From assembly GCF_907164915.1 (NCBI RefSeq), contig NC_061862.1, positions 76,213,718 to 76,277,717 of the forward strand: a DNA stretch of 64,000 bases, written 5' to 3'. Below the pieces are notes generated by a model that saw only the letters and a list, made by a program, of their open reading frames with translations, did not search any database and was not told the DNA's origin. Shown here piece after piece: positions 33,774 through 45,794 of this stretch (positions are counted from its first letter, which is position 1; the number at the start of each line of letters is the position of its first letter). The translations under genes and the position numbers were made by a program. This stretch comes from Impatiens glandulifera. Its lineage: Eukaryota; Streptophyta; Magnoliopsida; Ericales; Balsaminaceae.

Positions 33774-34040
33774 TGTAGAATTATCTTGGAAGGAAACAAT
33801 TCCAAAAATGGAATGTTATCAGTAGAAAATCAATGAGAATAATTAATTTGCTACTTAATTGATGATTTGCTGTTGATTGTCAAATTAATTATAATTGATT
33901 TGATTTTTATTTCATTAATATTTTATTTTATTTTATTTATTAATATGTAATTTTCAATATTTAAGCACTAGACTTCTTATGTAATACAAAAGCAAATAAA
34001 AGCAATAAAAATATTATTTTCCCTCTCTCAAAATTCTACA
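33774..34040 (+). repeat. Second LTR
   Basis: Starts TGTAGAATTATCTTGG and ends AAATTCTACA, 267 bp. It differs from the first LTR at roughly one position in ten by eye, with some length changes. Confidence 0.9.
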
Positions 34041-34310
34041 TAATAAGAATTTTGAGAGAGAAAAAGTAATTTTTCTATTGTTTTTATTTGCTTGTGTATT
34101 ACATAAGAAGTCTGGTGCTTAAGTGAAAATTACATATTAATAAAATAAAATAAAATCAAAATCAAATCAATTATATTTGATTTGACAACAGCAACAAATC
34201 TTCAATCAAGTAGCAAATCAATTATTCTTATTGATTTGCTACTGATAACATTTTATTCTTTACTGATAACATTTTATTTTGGAATTATTTCCTTCCAAGA
34301 TAATTATACA
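34041..34310 (-). repeat. Third LTR copy, inverted
   Basis: Reversed, it starts TGTATAATTATCTTGGAAGG and follows the LTR to its end, lacking about the last five bases. With the second LTR it makes a head-to-head palindrome centred at 34041-34045. Confidence 0.85.
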
Positions 34311-35569
34311 CTAGTTATTACCTCCATTTTTACTAGTGTCAATATTCAAATCAAATAAAATGAACGATTTAATAAATTATTCAGGTGGTTTTCCAATTAC
34401 TCTGTTACTTACTTTTTGTCATAAAATAATTTTTTTCAAAATAATTTGTCCTCAAACTTTTGAGTTTAGACCCTCTAACTTATGAGAGATGGTCTGTTGT
34501 ACCATATAATAGATCATCTCCTGTACCACAAAGCAAAAATCTTTTTAAGTATTATGGTTGAGAGGCAAGATTTTTTTGTGAAAACGGTTAGAATCATTCA
34601 TTAAAAATCCAAAAGTGGGAGGGACATAAATCAAAGTTAGACAAACCCTAGCTATAATTAAGGATGACAATCAAAAGACCCTAAAAAACTGATTACTAGT
34701 ATTAATACATTCTAAAAAAACTAATATTACAAAAATAAAAGACTACATTCAAATCTAACCATCCCAGCCTAGCATTTTTGCATGTCATTCGTTTTCATTG
34801 AGAGACTTTCTTCCCATTCCTCTGACGATAAAAGAATATTGTATTGAGATGCAAGATTTTTGCATTGGGATAAAAGAGATGATCCAAGCTGTACCACAAC
34901 AGATCCCCTCTCCTAACTTTTATATTTTGAATTTTATTTATATATATATTTTTACAATTTAATATCTAAACGTTCAACTATTTTGATTTTATAAATATTT
35001 TCTTATATGTAAGTATATTCTTATTTAAATAAAAAAATATTTTTAATAGAAAAATACATATATTTGAAATGTACATAAAAATTTGAGGCATTCAAATAAT
35101 TTTATTTTAAATGTAATAGTATTTATCTTATATTATGTTATAGATTCTTTGAAACTCATTAAGGTATTTCAAGTGACAAGAATGATTTTGAAGAGATCAA
35201 AGGACACATGTTATATTTCTACTGAAAACACTTTAAGTTTATTTGGGTGTCGTTGTGAGATGTCATTCTAGCATCCTACCTCCTGCAAAAAAAAATACAT
35301 ATTCTTTAAAAGATATTATTATTTTCAATATCAACATTTATTTTACCATTTTATTACATTTAAAATAAAATTATTTTTATCATTTCATCCAAATAATTGA
35401 ATCCCTCATATTTTTACATCTCAAATAAATTTATTTTTTCTATTAAGAATTAATTTTCATTTAAATAAATAGATATAAACACTTTATATAAATAAAATTC
35501 TCAATATATAAACACTTTATCCCTCGTTATTGACTCTTTCGTTAACAAAAATTGGGCGTTTACCGAGAG

Positions 35570-35865
35570 ATATCGTAGAGTTTTCGGTTTAGACACCCGA
35601 GAGTAAAATCGAAAGTTAATTGTAAAACTTTCGCTTTTACTACAAAAGGAAAAACCGATAGTTTTACAATTAACTCTCGGTTTTTCATCAGAGGAAAAAA
35701 CCGAAAGTTTTACAATTAACTTTCGGTTTTCCCTCCGATGAAGAATCGAGAGTTAATTGTAAAATTTTCGGTTTTTCCCTTTGGAGTTAAATCGAAAGTT
35801 TTCTAATTAACTTTCGGTTTTACTCCAAAGGGAAAAACTGAAAGTTTTAAATTCAAATCGGAACA
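35570..35865. repeat. Subterminal inverted repeats of the CACTA element
   Basis: At least four alternations of CGAAAGTTTTACAATTAAC and its complement form hairpins with arms of about 15 bp around AATT centres. This is the expected position and style of CACTA transposase-binding repeats. Confidence 0.7.
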
Positions 35866-35916
35866 AACAATCAAAACTTGTTTTCAATCGAAACAACCAA
35901 TCAAAACATACTAGAA

Positions 35917-37622
35917 TTAGCTTTTGGGGGGAGGATGTGGTGGTTGTTGATGTTGCCTCATAAACAATTCGAAGCTCTCCATTCTTGCATTCATTTCTAA
36001 CTTCTCCTTCTTCATTCTTGTCACAATTTCTTGTTTTTCTATTTGCATTTCATTAGTTGTGCGCATTCTTTCTCCATCCCTCTTCTCCAATTCCTTCAGT
36101 TTGAGCGCTATTTTTTTATTCTCTTCATACAATCGATCATTGTTTCGTTGTGAATTATTTCCACTTCGACGATCCTCACGAAAGTGTGTGGGCCGGACGC
36201 CTGATCCCATTCCGAACACTCCCCCGTGTTTTTGTTGTCCGAACACCCTCTCCGTCAATTCAAAATCAGATATTTCAGGTTCGTTACTAAGAACTTCCTC
36301 TATCTCAACCTGCACAATTGAAATAAAGTATCATTTCTATAATAAAAAACTAGCCATATTCAATTCACTTACAATTTTCTCTTGCACGTGTTCGTCCGGG
36401 ACGAGGGTTGGGTTTTCTTTTGTCGGTTTTGGGGTACGGGTCCTCTTGAATACTTCGATGACAAACGGTGCCCGTCCCATTTCAAGCGCCTATTGAAAGA
36501 AATGATTTATATAATTAATATCAATCTTTATATTAAGTTATTCAAATAATGTACTTACCAACTCTTCTTCAACTTGAGCAAACGGTCTACTTCCCGTATG
36601 ATGTGGGAATTTTAGCTTCTTCCTGTTAACAATATTTGTACTACTATTTTTCTGAATTTTAAATAAAAAATGAAGTTATAAAAAATAATTTTAACTTTTA
36701 TTTGAATTATGAAACCGTACCTTAAATTTTTCCGTGAAGAAATGGTTGCGACACACAAACTCCCAATCATCTCGATCGTAGTCTGGTGGAGGATTGGCCA
36801 GTATTGCCGCCTCATCTCCTTTATTGACGCGGATATATCCCTTGTTCAAATCCGAGCGTCATGTATCCCATATATGCTTGGCGTGTCTCAATCCGGTCTT
36901 TCGATAAGTATCAATAGAACCATTAGTAGCCTCGAACAGATCCTAAAAAGAAAAACATTCAAATGTTATAAACAATTATTTAATGATTAATGTATAATTA
37001 AGTAATAATTATTACCGTCATAGCAGTCCAAATAGAATTCAATTGGTCTGCCCTTAATGCATTCCACTTTAAAAGACGGTGTGAGACGGTTGAGGGGTCT
37101 CGCACAACCAACCCCACATGTCTAAACCACCGTGTTCTTCCCACGTCAGTACCGCCGGGCCTCCCATCTACCTCTCTAAAAGTCAGAGGAATCCGTGTCC
37201 CCGCTGGCCTCATAGATAGCACAATATTCTTGTTCTTCCCCCGTCTCTTGCAGGCAGAAGATTCTTCAAAATTATCAAATTCATAATTAGATATGTGAAT
37301 CAATTCAAACAATAACTAATTGTAAAAACAAGTTACCTATCGATGATGGGTTGGGAGTGGAACCATGCTCCTCCTCGTCATCCTCCTCGTGAGGCTCCTC
37401 GTGATCCTCGTCGTCAGCCTCATCGTCATCCCCCATATCAGCAAATATACTCTCTATAAACTCTTCAGCCTCAGCAGCATCAACATCCTCGTCTGCTGGG
37501 GGAGCAGTAGCTATCGGGATCACATCAATAGGTGGTTGTGCAATGAGGTTCTGGTATGGCTTAGACAGTTTGCTGGGTGTTTTCCTCATACTCCACCAAG
37601 GTTCTTTACTACCTTTAGACAT
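35917..37622 (-). pseudogene. Plant Transposase_24 (Ptta/En-Spm) accessory gene, about six exons
   Basis: Start ATG at 37620-37622. Exon 1 (to about 37341) has MRKTPSKLSKPYQNL and a long acidic run. Exon 2 (about 37265-37016) has GRTRWFRHVGLVVRDPSTVS and ALRADQLNSIWTAMT. Exon 3 (about 36944-36720) has the DLFEATNGSIDTYRKTGL region and DDWEFVCRNHFFTEKF. Short exons near 36600 and 36430 follow. The last exon (36312-35917) is a coiled coil ending QQPPHPPPKS. This order matches Pfam Transposase_24. The family's role is thought to be DNA binding alongside the catalytic transposase. One in-frame TGA (near 36862) breaks exon 3. Splice sites were judged by eye. Confidence 0.8.
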
Positions 37623-37726
37623 TCTTAATGCATACCATTAATAAATGAGCGAATAATTGAAATAAATGAGTAATAAGAATGAATATAAAGTAAAAAACAT
37701 AAATCTACCTAATTAATTAATCTAAA

Positions 37727-39590
37727 CTATATATTTGTAAACTGCGGTTTTATTTTTGTCACAATATTCCATTCGGGCCGGGCTGACATATTAGGGGTGT
37801 AGAATACTTGTTTTGCTTGACTCGCCAATATATACGGGTCTTGACTTTGGATTTTCAAAATTCGGTTTACATTTATACTTACGAAGCCATATTTATCCAC
37901 TTTCACTCCTAGTTCCCCCGAGTGTGTATCAAACCACTTACACTTGAATAAAAAAACTCGTTTGTGAGAAAAGTAATGTACTTTGATTATATCTGTTAAA
38001 ACTCCATAGTATGACATAGTTTCAGACCCGTTGTACCCTTCAACAACCACCCCACTATTTTGAGTGATCAAACCTTCGTCGTGTTTTTCTGTACAGAATT
38101 TGTACTCGTTTACTTTATACCAAACATACATAGACGAGTACATACTTGGACCTTCTCCTAAGATCTTGAGGTCTCTTGATATGTCGTTAAATTCTGCTAA
38201 TTGAGCGACCTATATATATACCCGAATTGTAGTTGTTAAAATAAATCTAAAGAGTTAGGATATATGGTTTATAATTTACTCACTCGATGCTTGAAATAGG
38301 CGGCAAACGTTTCTCCACGGGACTCGTTGTTATTGCAATACTGCATATAATCTCTGTAAATAGATCGAATATTAAATAGCATACTCTTTAATGCTAATTA
38401 ATAACAACAACATAGAATCTTATATGTAAAAAGGTTCTGCTTCGGGGCAATTTTTCAAAATGTATGAATGAGCTGTCACTCGATCGATATAATCCAAGTT
38501 GTATATTTTTCCGTTAGATAGGTCTTCCAACGATGAAAATAATGAAATGCCCGAGATTTCAGTTTGTGCATTTTCTTGCTCTTCTTCTTCCATATACCTA
38601 GCACATAAACTAATACTCTCATTTACAAGATAGCTCTCGCTTATAGAGGCTTCGGGGTGGTTATTATTCCGCAAATATATTTTCATTGTACCCATGTAAT
38701 GTTCAAACGGATACATCCATCGATACTGAACAGGTCCCCCAAGTAAAGCCTCAAATGACAAGTGAACCGGGAGATGCATAATGATGTCGAAGATTGACGG
38801 TGGAAAAATCATTTCAAATTTGCAAAGTGTCAATGTAATATCCATGTACAATTGTTCGAGGTCCGCTTAAATCAACTCTTTGAAACACAACAACCGAAAG
38901 AACCGAGAAAAATTTACTAACGCATCATACACATTATCTGGAAGTAATCCACAAGTTGCTAAAGGAATAAGATATTCCAACAAAATGTGACAATCATGAC
39001 TCTTTAATCCTGAAATCTTTTTCTCTTCCAAATTCACACAACTCCTGATATTTGAGCAAAAATCATCAGACAACTTGAGATCTTTCAAGAATTTAAAAAG
39101 ACGTTTTTTATTATCGGATGTCAAAGTGAAAGGCGCTTCAGGATAATGAACCACTCCTTCATCATTTATAGGATGCAACCATGATTTTATGCCTAAGAGT
39201 TGTAATTCTTTACTGGCTTTAGGACCATCCTTAGTCTTTTCTTTCACATCATTATTGTTCCCAACATGTTATCACAAATATTTTTCTCAATATGCATCAC
39301 ATCCAAATTATGTCTCAATAATAGTGATTTCCAATAAGGCAAACGGAAGAAAATGCTAAGTTTGTTCCAATTGTCTCCCCGCGTTTCATGATATATCTTG
39401 GTTTCCTTGCTCAGATCTGTACTAAGAATTATATCTTCTAGGTCTCGTGTTTGCTCGTAACTTTCTTGCCCCGTTAAAAATTTAGGGGGCTCTCTATAAT
39501 TTGTTCGACCATCAAATGACTCTTTATCCCTTCTGTATTTATGCTTTGGTGGAAAGAAGCGTTTATGACCTATGTAACATTATTTGAAAA
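37727..39590 (-). pseudogene. TNP2-type CACTA transposase, 5'-truncated and broken
   Basis: It starts mid-protein at 39590 (KHKYRRDKESFDGRTNYR), passes through TKIYHETRGDNWNKLSIFF, HNLDVMHIEKNICDN and KELQLLGIKSWLHP, and then a DUF4218-type region (LPVHLSFEALLGGPVQYRWM). A DUF4216-type exon follows at 38143-37727 (YGVLTDIIKVHYFSHKRVFL). A frameshift near 39250 and a stop at 38866 break it. The N-terminal half, with the first part of the catalytic domain, is missing at the tandem-array junction. It cannot make active transposase. Confidence 0.87.
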
Positions 39591-40680
39591 CCTTCGTTTT
39601 TGACCCTACCCAACACTTAGAATTTTTTCTGATTTTTTAAAACAAAGGTCAAAACCGAAAGTTTATTTGAAAACCTTCGTTTTTGACCCTACACAACACC
39701 TAGAATTTTTTCTGATTTTTTTAAACAAAGGTCAAACCCGAATGTTTATTTGAAAACCTTCGGTTTTGACCCTAGCCAACACTTAGAATTTTTTCTGATT
39801 TTTTTAAACAAAGGTCAAAACCGAAGGTTTATTTGAAAACCTTCGGTTTTGACCCTACACAACACTTAGAATTTTTTCTGATATTTTTAAACATAGGTCA
39901 AAACCGAAGGTTTATTTGAAAACCTTTATTTTTAACCCTACCCAACACTTAAAATTTTTTCTGACTTTTCTAAACAAAGGTCAAAACCGAAGGTTTATTT
40001 GAAAACCTTCGTTTTTGACCCTACACAACACCTAGAATTTTTTCTGATTTTTTTAAACAAAGGTCAAAATCGAAGGTTTATTTGAAAACCTTCGGTTTTG
40101 ACCATACCCAACACTTAGACTTTTTTCTAATTTTTTTAAACAAAGGTCCAAACCGAAGGTTTATTTGAAAACCTTCGGTTTTGACCCTACTCAACACTTA
40201 GAATTTTTTTTAATTTTTTTAAACAATGGTCAAAACCGAAGGTTTATTTTAAAACCTTCGGTTTTGACCCTTACCCACACTTAGAATTTTGTTCTTCTTT
40301 TCTTAAACAAAGGTCAAAACCGAAGGTTTATTTGAAAACCTTCGGTTTTGACCCTTCTAATTTTTTTAAACAAAGGTCAAAACCGAAGGTTTTTAAATTA
40401 ACTGAAAGTTCTTTAAATAACCTTCGCAATTAATCATTCTCCAACTTAGAATATTTTTTCAATTTTTTAGGATGAGTCAATTCCGACGGTTTAATGGAAA
40501 ACCTTCGTATTTAAACATTTCAGGAGAGGTAAAACCGAAAGTTTTTGTAATAACCTTCGCAATTAACCAACTTCCAACACTTAGAATTTTTTTTGATTTT
40601 TGGGGAATATCAAAACTGAAAGTTCTTTGTAGAACTTTCGGTACTAATTAGTAAACCCGAAAGTTTTACACCCCTCTCGA
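39581..40680. repeat. 83-bp tandem array with palindromic core, array 1
   Basis: The TATTTGAAAACC motif recurs at 39581, 39664, 39747, 39830, 39913, 39996, 40079, 40162, 40245 and 40329, a strict 83-bp period; units then degenerate to 40680. Each unit junction holds an inverted repeat with an 18-bp stem and 6-nt loop (perfect at 39813-39854, arm GGTCAAAACCGAAGGTTT). The array lies between the transposase gene and the element's terminus. Confidence 0.95.
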
Positions 40681-40785
40681 AATCTATTTTCAATAACGAA
40701 AAATTTGTTCCTCTCGGAATCAATTAGGAGAGTTTTATAAAACATTCGATAATATCTGTCAGTAAAGGTCATTTTTTTACCCGTG

Positions 40786-41719
40786 ATTATTTATAAACTC
40801 GTTAAATCTTATTATATTAAATTTAAAATCGTAAAAGTTTAACTAATTTAAGAGTTTAACTAAAACCAGACTCTTAACCACCTCTAAAATCGTAATATTA
40901 TGTGAGTCAACTCGAGACTTAGATGATTTTGGTTGTTTTGCGATTCAATTTATCTCTCAATTCAATTACAAACATGTTGAAACAAATATATACTCTACCG
41001 TGTTATTATTTTAATCTTCATTATTTCATCTTATTTCATATATATGATTTTGATGATAAAATCTATTGGGAAAAAGGTAAAATTTATAATAATTGAATTT
41101 TTATTTTCATCTAATATTAGCTAGGAACATAGTTAGACAATTAAGGAATTATGTTGATACTAAATTATTGAATCATTCTTTAACATTACATTATATTATA
41201 TTATACAATTTTTAATTGAATCATACTAACATTAAAATTAATAAATAAACATAAAACAAATCCAAGAAAACACAACCTTCATTATTCAAATTAACAAAGT
41301 AAATGAGAATGTGAGAAATGTAGATAACTTTATTCATATAGAATCTATCTTCTAAATTATGAATTAGAAATAAATAGATCTATCATAGTTACATTAACTA
41401 TTATTTTAAGGAAAAGTTTTCATTAGCAATTACAACATGAAGCAATACGGGGACAACATAGTTTACAACGAGGAACCTCGCCGGATGATGAGCCCTCGCC
41501 CATCGAGAAATACATTGCAACAACCATTGAGATTATCACCATCTTCGTAACAAACTTTACAAAACCCTCCATTATGTTTTTTAACTATGAATGTTGTATT
41601 TTATTTTATATCTTTATTTATAGTAAAAAGTGAATCTCATTCAGATTTCGTGTAATAAAATATAAATTAATTTAATTATGTAAATCTACTTTTAAAAATA
41701 CTTTATTGTATTTATACTT
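40786..41719. other. Duplicated AT-rich DNA in unit 2, no clear gene
   Basis: Matches unit 1 from about 25840 to 26770. It contains a short open frame at 41437 (MKQYGDNIVYNEEPRRMMSP) also present in unit 1. Confidence 0.5.
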
Positions 41720-41841
41720 ATATTATATATATATATATATATATAAAAGTATATATATATTTATATATATATTTATATATATCTTTATAAAAGTATATAT
41801 ACTTTTATTTATTTATTTATTTATTTATATATATATATACA

Positions 41842-41887
<46 letters not shown>

Positions 41888-42075
41888 CTTTTTATAAATA
41901 TATAAAAAGTAAATATATATATATATAGAGATATATACTTTTATTTATTTATTAATTTATTTATATATATATAAACACTTTTATTTATTTATTTATTTAT
42001 TTATATATATATACACTTATATATATATATATTTATATATATTTATATATATACTTTTTATAAATATATAAAAAG

Positions 42076-42143
<68 letters not shown>

Positions 42144-42265
42144 TATATATACTTTTTATAAATATATAAAAAGTAAATAAATATATATATATATATAATT
42201 ACTTTTATATATATATATTTATTTATTTATTTATGTATATATTTTTATATATATATATATATACT
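41720..42265. repeat. Expanded (AT)n and (TTTA)n compound microsatellite
   Basis: More than 500 bp of mixed AT and TTTA repeats, with recurring 'tatactttttataaatatat' palindromic blocks. Unit 1 has only about 30 bp of (AT)n at the corresponding place (26772-26800). Confidence 0.9.
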
Positions 42266-43130
42266 AGGTCTACTCGTATAAGGGATAAAATTGTAGATAT
42301 AGTATAATAGTGTATATAGTAAATTATAATATTTGTTTGATTGATTAATATTTATATCTATAATAATACGTATGTATAAATTATATCTTGAAAAGGGTAT
42401 AATATAATATCTACTCAAAGCAGTTACAAAAATTTATTAACCTTTCTAAAATTTATTATTCCTTTTTTACCTTTTAATTTTATAAAATTATAATTTCTTT
42501 ATTATATTTTAAATATAATAATAATAATTAATTACAACTAAATATTTATATATATTTAAATGGGTTTGATTTTATAATTTAAATAATAATACAAAATTTT
42601 AAATTATTTATTTTTATTTGATTTTTAAATTTATATATATATATTTTTTATCTTGTAAACAAAAATTATATTATAAAAAATTTTAATGTGACAATTTTAT
42701 ATCTAATTAAATATAATAATTATTAAAAAAACTAATAATGTTAATTAATAGATAATACTTATATATATAATTAATTTATAAAATTAAATTTTATTTCATT
42801 ATTAATAAATAATATTTAAAATTAATTATATAAATTAGTGATATTATTATTATTATTATTAATTCATATAACATATATAATTTATTTCTGAAATTAATTT
42901 ATAATTATATCATTCTAATTTAAAATATGATTTTATTAAAATTATTATTAATTAATATATAAATAAGTTTTATTTATATAGTTATATAAGTTATATTGTG
43001 AGGAATTATAATTGTATTATTTATTTTAAAAATACATTAATATGATAATTATATATTATTTTTTTTTATTAATTTTAATATAATTAATAATACAAACTAG
43101 TACCCATACCAAACACTACCCATATATAAA
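42266..43130. other. AT-rich insertion absent from unit 1, nothing recognised
   Basis: Starts 'actaggtctactcgtataag' and ends '...acactacccatatataaa'. It has no counterpart between the microsatellite and 'tgcaaacttcaatatttttt' in unit 1. No coding or clear terminal repeats. Confidence 0.45.
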
Positions 43131-44336
43131 ATAAAAATGCAAACTTCAATATTTTTTATTAATTTTTCTTGAATGAATGCAGGTAGACTAGGATTGACAA
43201 TTAAAAACAACCATGATGATAATCGTTTTGATAAATTATGAATTCAAGATTTTTTTGAACTATAATGATTATAAATATTACATTATTACGAGTAACAAAT
43301 GAGCAAATTAAACATATTATTCGAACCGATTCATAAATACCCCTACTAAAATAAAATAAATATATGATATCTAAAAAGTGATATGAATAACCGATTTAAA
43401 TTGTAAAAATATGCAAAAGTTTAATCTAAATAGTTAATGATGTATATGTTGCAGATTTTGGAAATTTTCTAACACCATATCACCAATATTAACTTTCAAT
43501 CAACCCATAAATTTTATCATCTCTAAAATTATCACGATTATTGGAAGATCGAGATTCATTATGACCTCTAAATGCACAAGCTTGTAAACTAAGCCATCGA
43601 ATACTCTAAATTATCGTTTTAAGTCACAATCGATTCTTCTGAACTTTATCTAAACTTTGGGCATTCAATATTTTGTCAATATGTCTACATACTTTCATCA
43701 AATCTTCAACATTTCACTGCATTACTATGTGATAAAGTGAGACATTCCACATGCATTAAAAGTGGACATTTAATTCTATTGTTAACCTTTTTCCAATTAT
43801 TAAATCCAACAATAGTGAATGAAGGATTAAGAGATGATTTATTTTGAAAAGAATACAAGGAAAATACAATATTGAATCATTTGATGAAGAGTACTCTAAC
43901 TAGAGAAAATTTTCAAACCATGAGTATTGAAAATTACGATACTGAGTTTGTGATACATACTTAGTTCTTGGATACTCATCAAACTTAGGTTGATACAGAC
44001 CCATTTTAATATAAACTCATCTAACTTCATCTTGTTATTTAACGGAATGATGCCATATGGGATCTCTTTCAAGAGTATCAAGATCAATTTCAACTCTTAA
44101 AAATTTTAAAATATGTTGTTCTTATTAAGTATTTTCCTCCATACTATTATTAGATTTAAAATTTACAACATCAATGTGGATGAAGATGACCTTCTTTTGT
44201 GTTTGAAAATGACAATACTATTTTTCTTTTTTTCCTTTCTTTCATTTTTCATTGTAATCAATTAAAAAAATACATAATCATAATGATAATGAATATATAC
44301 AATCTTATACTATATAGAAAATTAATTAAGAGCATG

Positions 44337-44879
44337 CACTAGTGGAAGATGGACAATTACCGAGAAAGATTACCGAGAGCGAAAGAATGCTATTGACTAT
44401 ATTTATTTTACCGAGGACAAAGTGTTGCTCTCGGTGATAAGACTTTATTTTTCCCTAGGTCGCATCTCTTTCTTCTCCCTCTATCCTCTCAAGGATTCTG
44501 TTTCTCTTTCTTCAGCGATCCTGCTTGTTTAATCCTACTTGCGATAAGATCGGCTCTTTCTTTATTCAATCTCTAGAAAGGTCTATCCTGAACAAGTTAG
44601 GATAGTTTGTGGAGTTCATCATAAAAAAGAAAGGTATTATTTCCCTTTCTCAATGATAACGATGCTAGATCTTAGGTTTTAAAGTGCGATTGGACAGAGC
44701 CTTTGGCTCACTTAGTCCTTCTTCCTCAACTGCCTCTTCTTCTTCTCTTACCTCTCTTTGGTGTCTCACAGACATCGAAAGAAGAAATTCAAACAAAGCC
44801 ATATTAGTGTATTTACTAGGCCTTAATGGGAGGAAGAATGGGATAATCGTTCATCAATAGGCTTTTTTGGACTACAATC
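44337..44879 (+). mobile_element. CACTA terminus and captured gene fragment, unit 2 copy
   Basis: CACTAGTGGAAGATGGACAA at 44337 and ACCGAGAGCG motifs match 29105 onward. The gene fragment (44690 onward, 'ggacagagcctttggctcac') has lost its ATG, and an internal deletion removes most of the first exon. It is followed by a Tourist MITE. Confidence 0.55.
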
Positions 44880-44882
44880 TAA

Positions 44883-45187
44883 GGCCTGGTTCGGATTGGG
44901 GTTTTGAAAAAACCTATAGAGGAAAAAAAGTGATGATTAATGATTTTGAGGAGATTGGGGTTTTGAAAAAACCTATAGAGGAAAAAAAGTGATGATTAAT
45001 GATTTTGAGGAGATGATAATTATTTTTGGTAAATAGACTTAAAAAGTATTCATATAAATGAATAAAATAAAAAATAATAATTTAAAATATAAGGTATTTT
45101 AATATTTTAATTAATGAAATGAGTGATGTGATTATTGGAAAATTGATTTTGGATGGATTTTTTTAAAAACCTAAAGAGAACAAGGCC
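44883..45187. mobile_element. Tourist-like MITE with internal 59-bp duplication
   Basis: Ends GGCCTGGTTCGGATTGG and, reversed, GGCCTTGTTCTC. Flanked by TAA (44880-44882, 45188-45190). A 59-bp segment is repeated in tandem (starts at 44894 and 44953). Same family as 18013-18276 in opposite orientation. Confidence 0.88.
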
Positions 45188-45190
45188 TAA

Positions 45191-45794
45191 TATTTGTATT
45201 CGGGTTTATTTGAAAGTTTAGATGAAAATCTTAAATTTTATTCAATTAATTTAATTTTCTACTAATTTTTTATTACTTAATTATTTTCATTTAAATATTT
45301 ATAATTATTTTTTTAATTTACAATATATATATAATCTCATTTTTAAAAAAAAATTCTAATTCTTTTCTTTATATCTCTCTTGATTTTAATTGTGTATATT
45401 ATGTTTATAACTAATTTGATTTTTTTATGTTTTATTAAATATCACACTTTTGAAAATTTATAATGTTAATATTTTTTTTATTTTTTTTATTTCACTCTAA
45501 TTATTTAATAAAATATTTACTTAATTTTAACATTACAATCGTTAACACTAGAGAAAGCATTTTCAGCATTTTCGACAATGAACAATGAATAGAACTTCAA
45601 AATAAAATAGATGATGATTTTTTTGCCGACTATTCAACACTTTTTATATTTAACGAGATTTAGGCAATGATGTTAATATATATTTTATGATTAATTAATT
45701 TTAATTTTTAAAATTTGGATAGATTTTAATTTATTAAAATATTATAATATAACGTCTTCGTATTTATTTATATATATATATATAAATAATCATT
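45191..45794. other. AT-rich intergenic DNA, nothing recognised
   Basis: No coding signal or repeat boundary seen. Confidence 0.5.

Larger units (their letters stand above)
32736..34310 (+). mobile_element. Small copia-derived non-autonomous LTR element with a third, inverted LTR
   Basis: LTR (32736-33022), tRNA-Met-like primer site (TGATATGAGAGCC, 33023), a 750-bp interior, polypurine tract (TTGAGGGGGAG) and LTR (33774-34040). A further LTR-like copy in reverse orientation follows (34041-34310). The interior ends in a trace of copia pol (ADILIKPVSGSRKY). Flanks are GTAGT and CTAGT, a 5-bp duplication with one mismatch around the whole three-LTR unit. It is too short to encode its own enzymes. 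Confidence 0.85.
31338..34338. mobile_element. CACTA element copy B, left end lost, with nested LTR element
   Basis: 31338-32735 is about 99 percent like copy C (61966-63348) by eye and more distant from copy A. The left end, about 550 bp in copy C, is missing and replaced by the copia fragment. The right end (CTAGTG at 34333-34338, followed by TCA) is intact. An LTR element occupies 32736-34310. Subterminal ACCAATCGCT motifs are visible at 32500-32725. Confidence 0.88.
35513..40785 (-). mobile_element. CACTA element with transposase and accessory genes, decayed
   Basis: Layout on the minus strand: terminus CACGGGTAAAAAAATGACC at 40785, an 83-bp tandem array, a 5'-truncated TNP2-type transposase, a Transposase_24-type gene, subterminal inverted repeats, and an outer edge near 35513 (CACTTTATCCC). 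The left terminus is less certain and no matching 3-bp duplication is seen, so the insertion was probably followed by a deletion. Confidence 0.82.
34339..44870. repeat. Segmental duplication, unit 2 (right part)
   Basis: Collinear with 23861-29720, interrupted by the CACTA element at 35513-40785, which also replaces the counterpart of 25195-25840. Relative to unit 1, it also carries the expanded AT repeats and an extra AT-rich segment (41720-43130). Confidence 0.85.

Noticed and set aside
39581..40680. Possible CRISPR array from regular repeats
   Set aside because: The units are directly joined with no unique spacers, the period covers the whole unit, and the context is a plant CACTA element.
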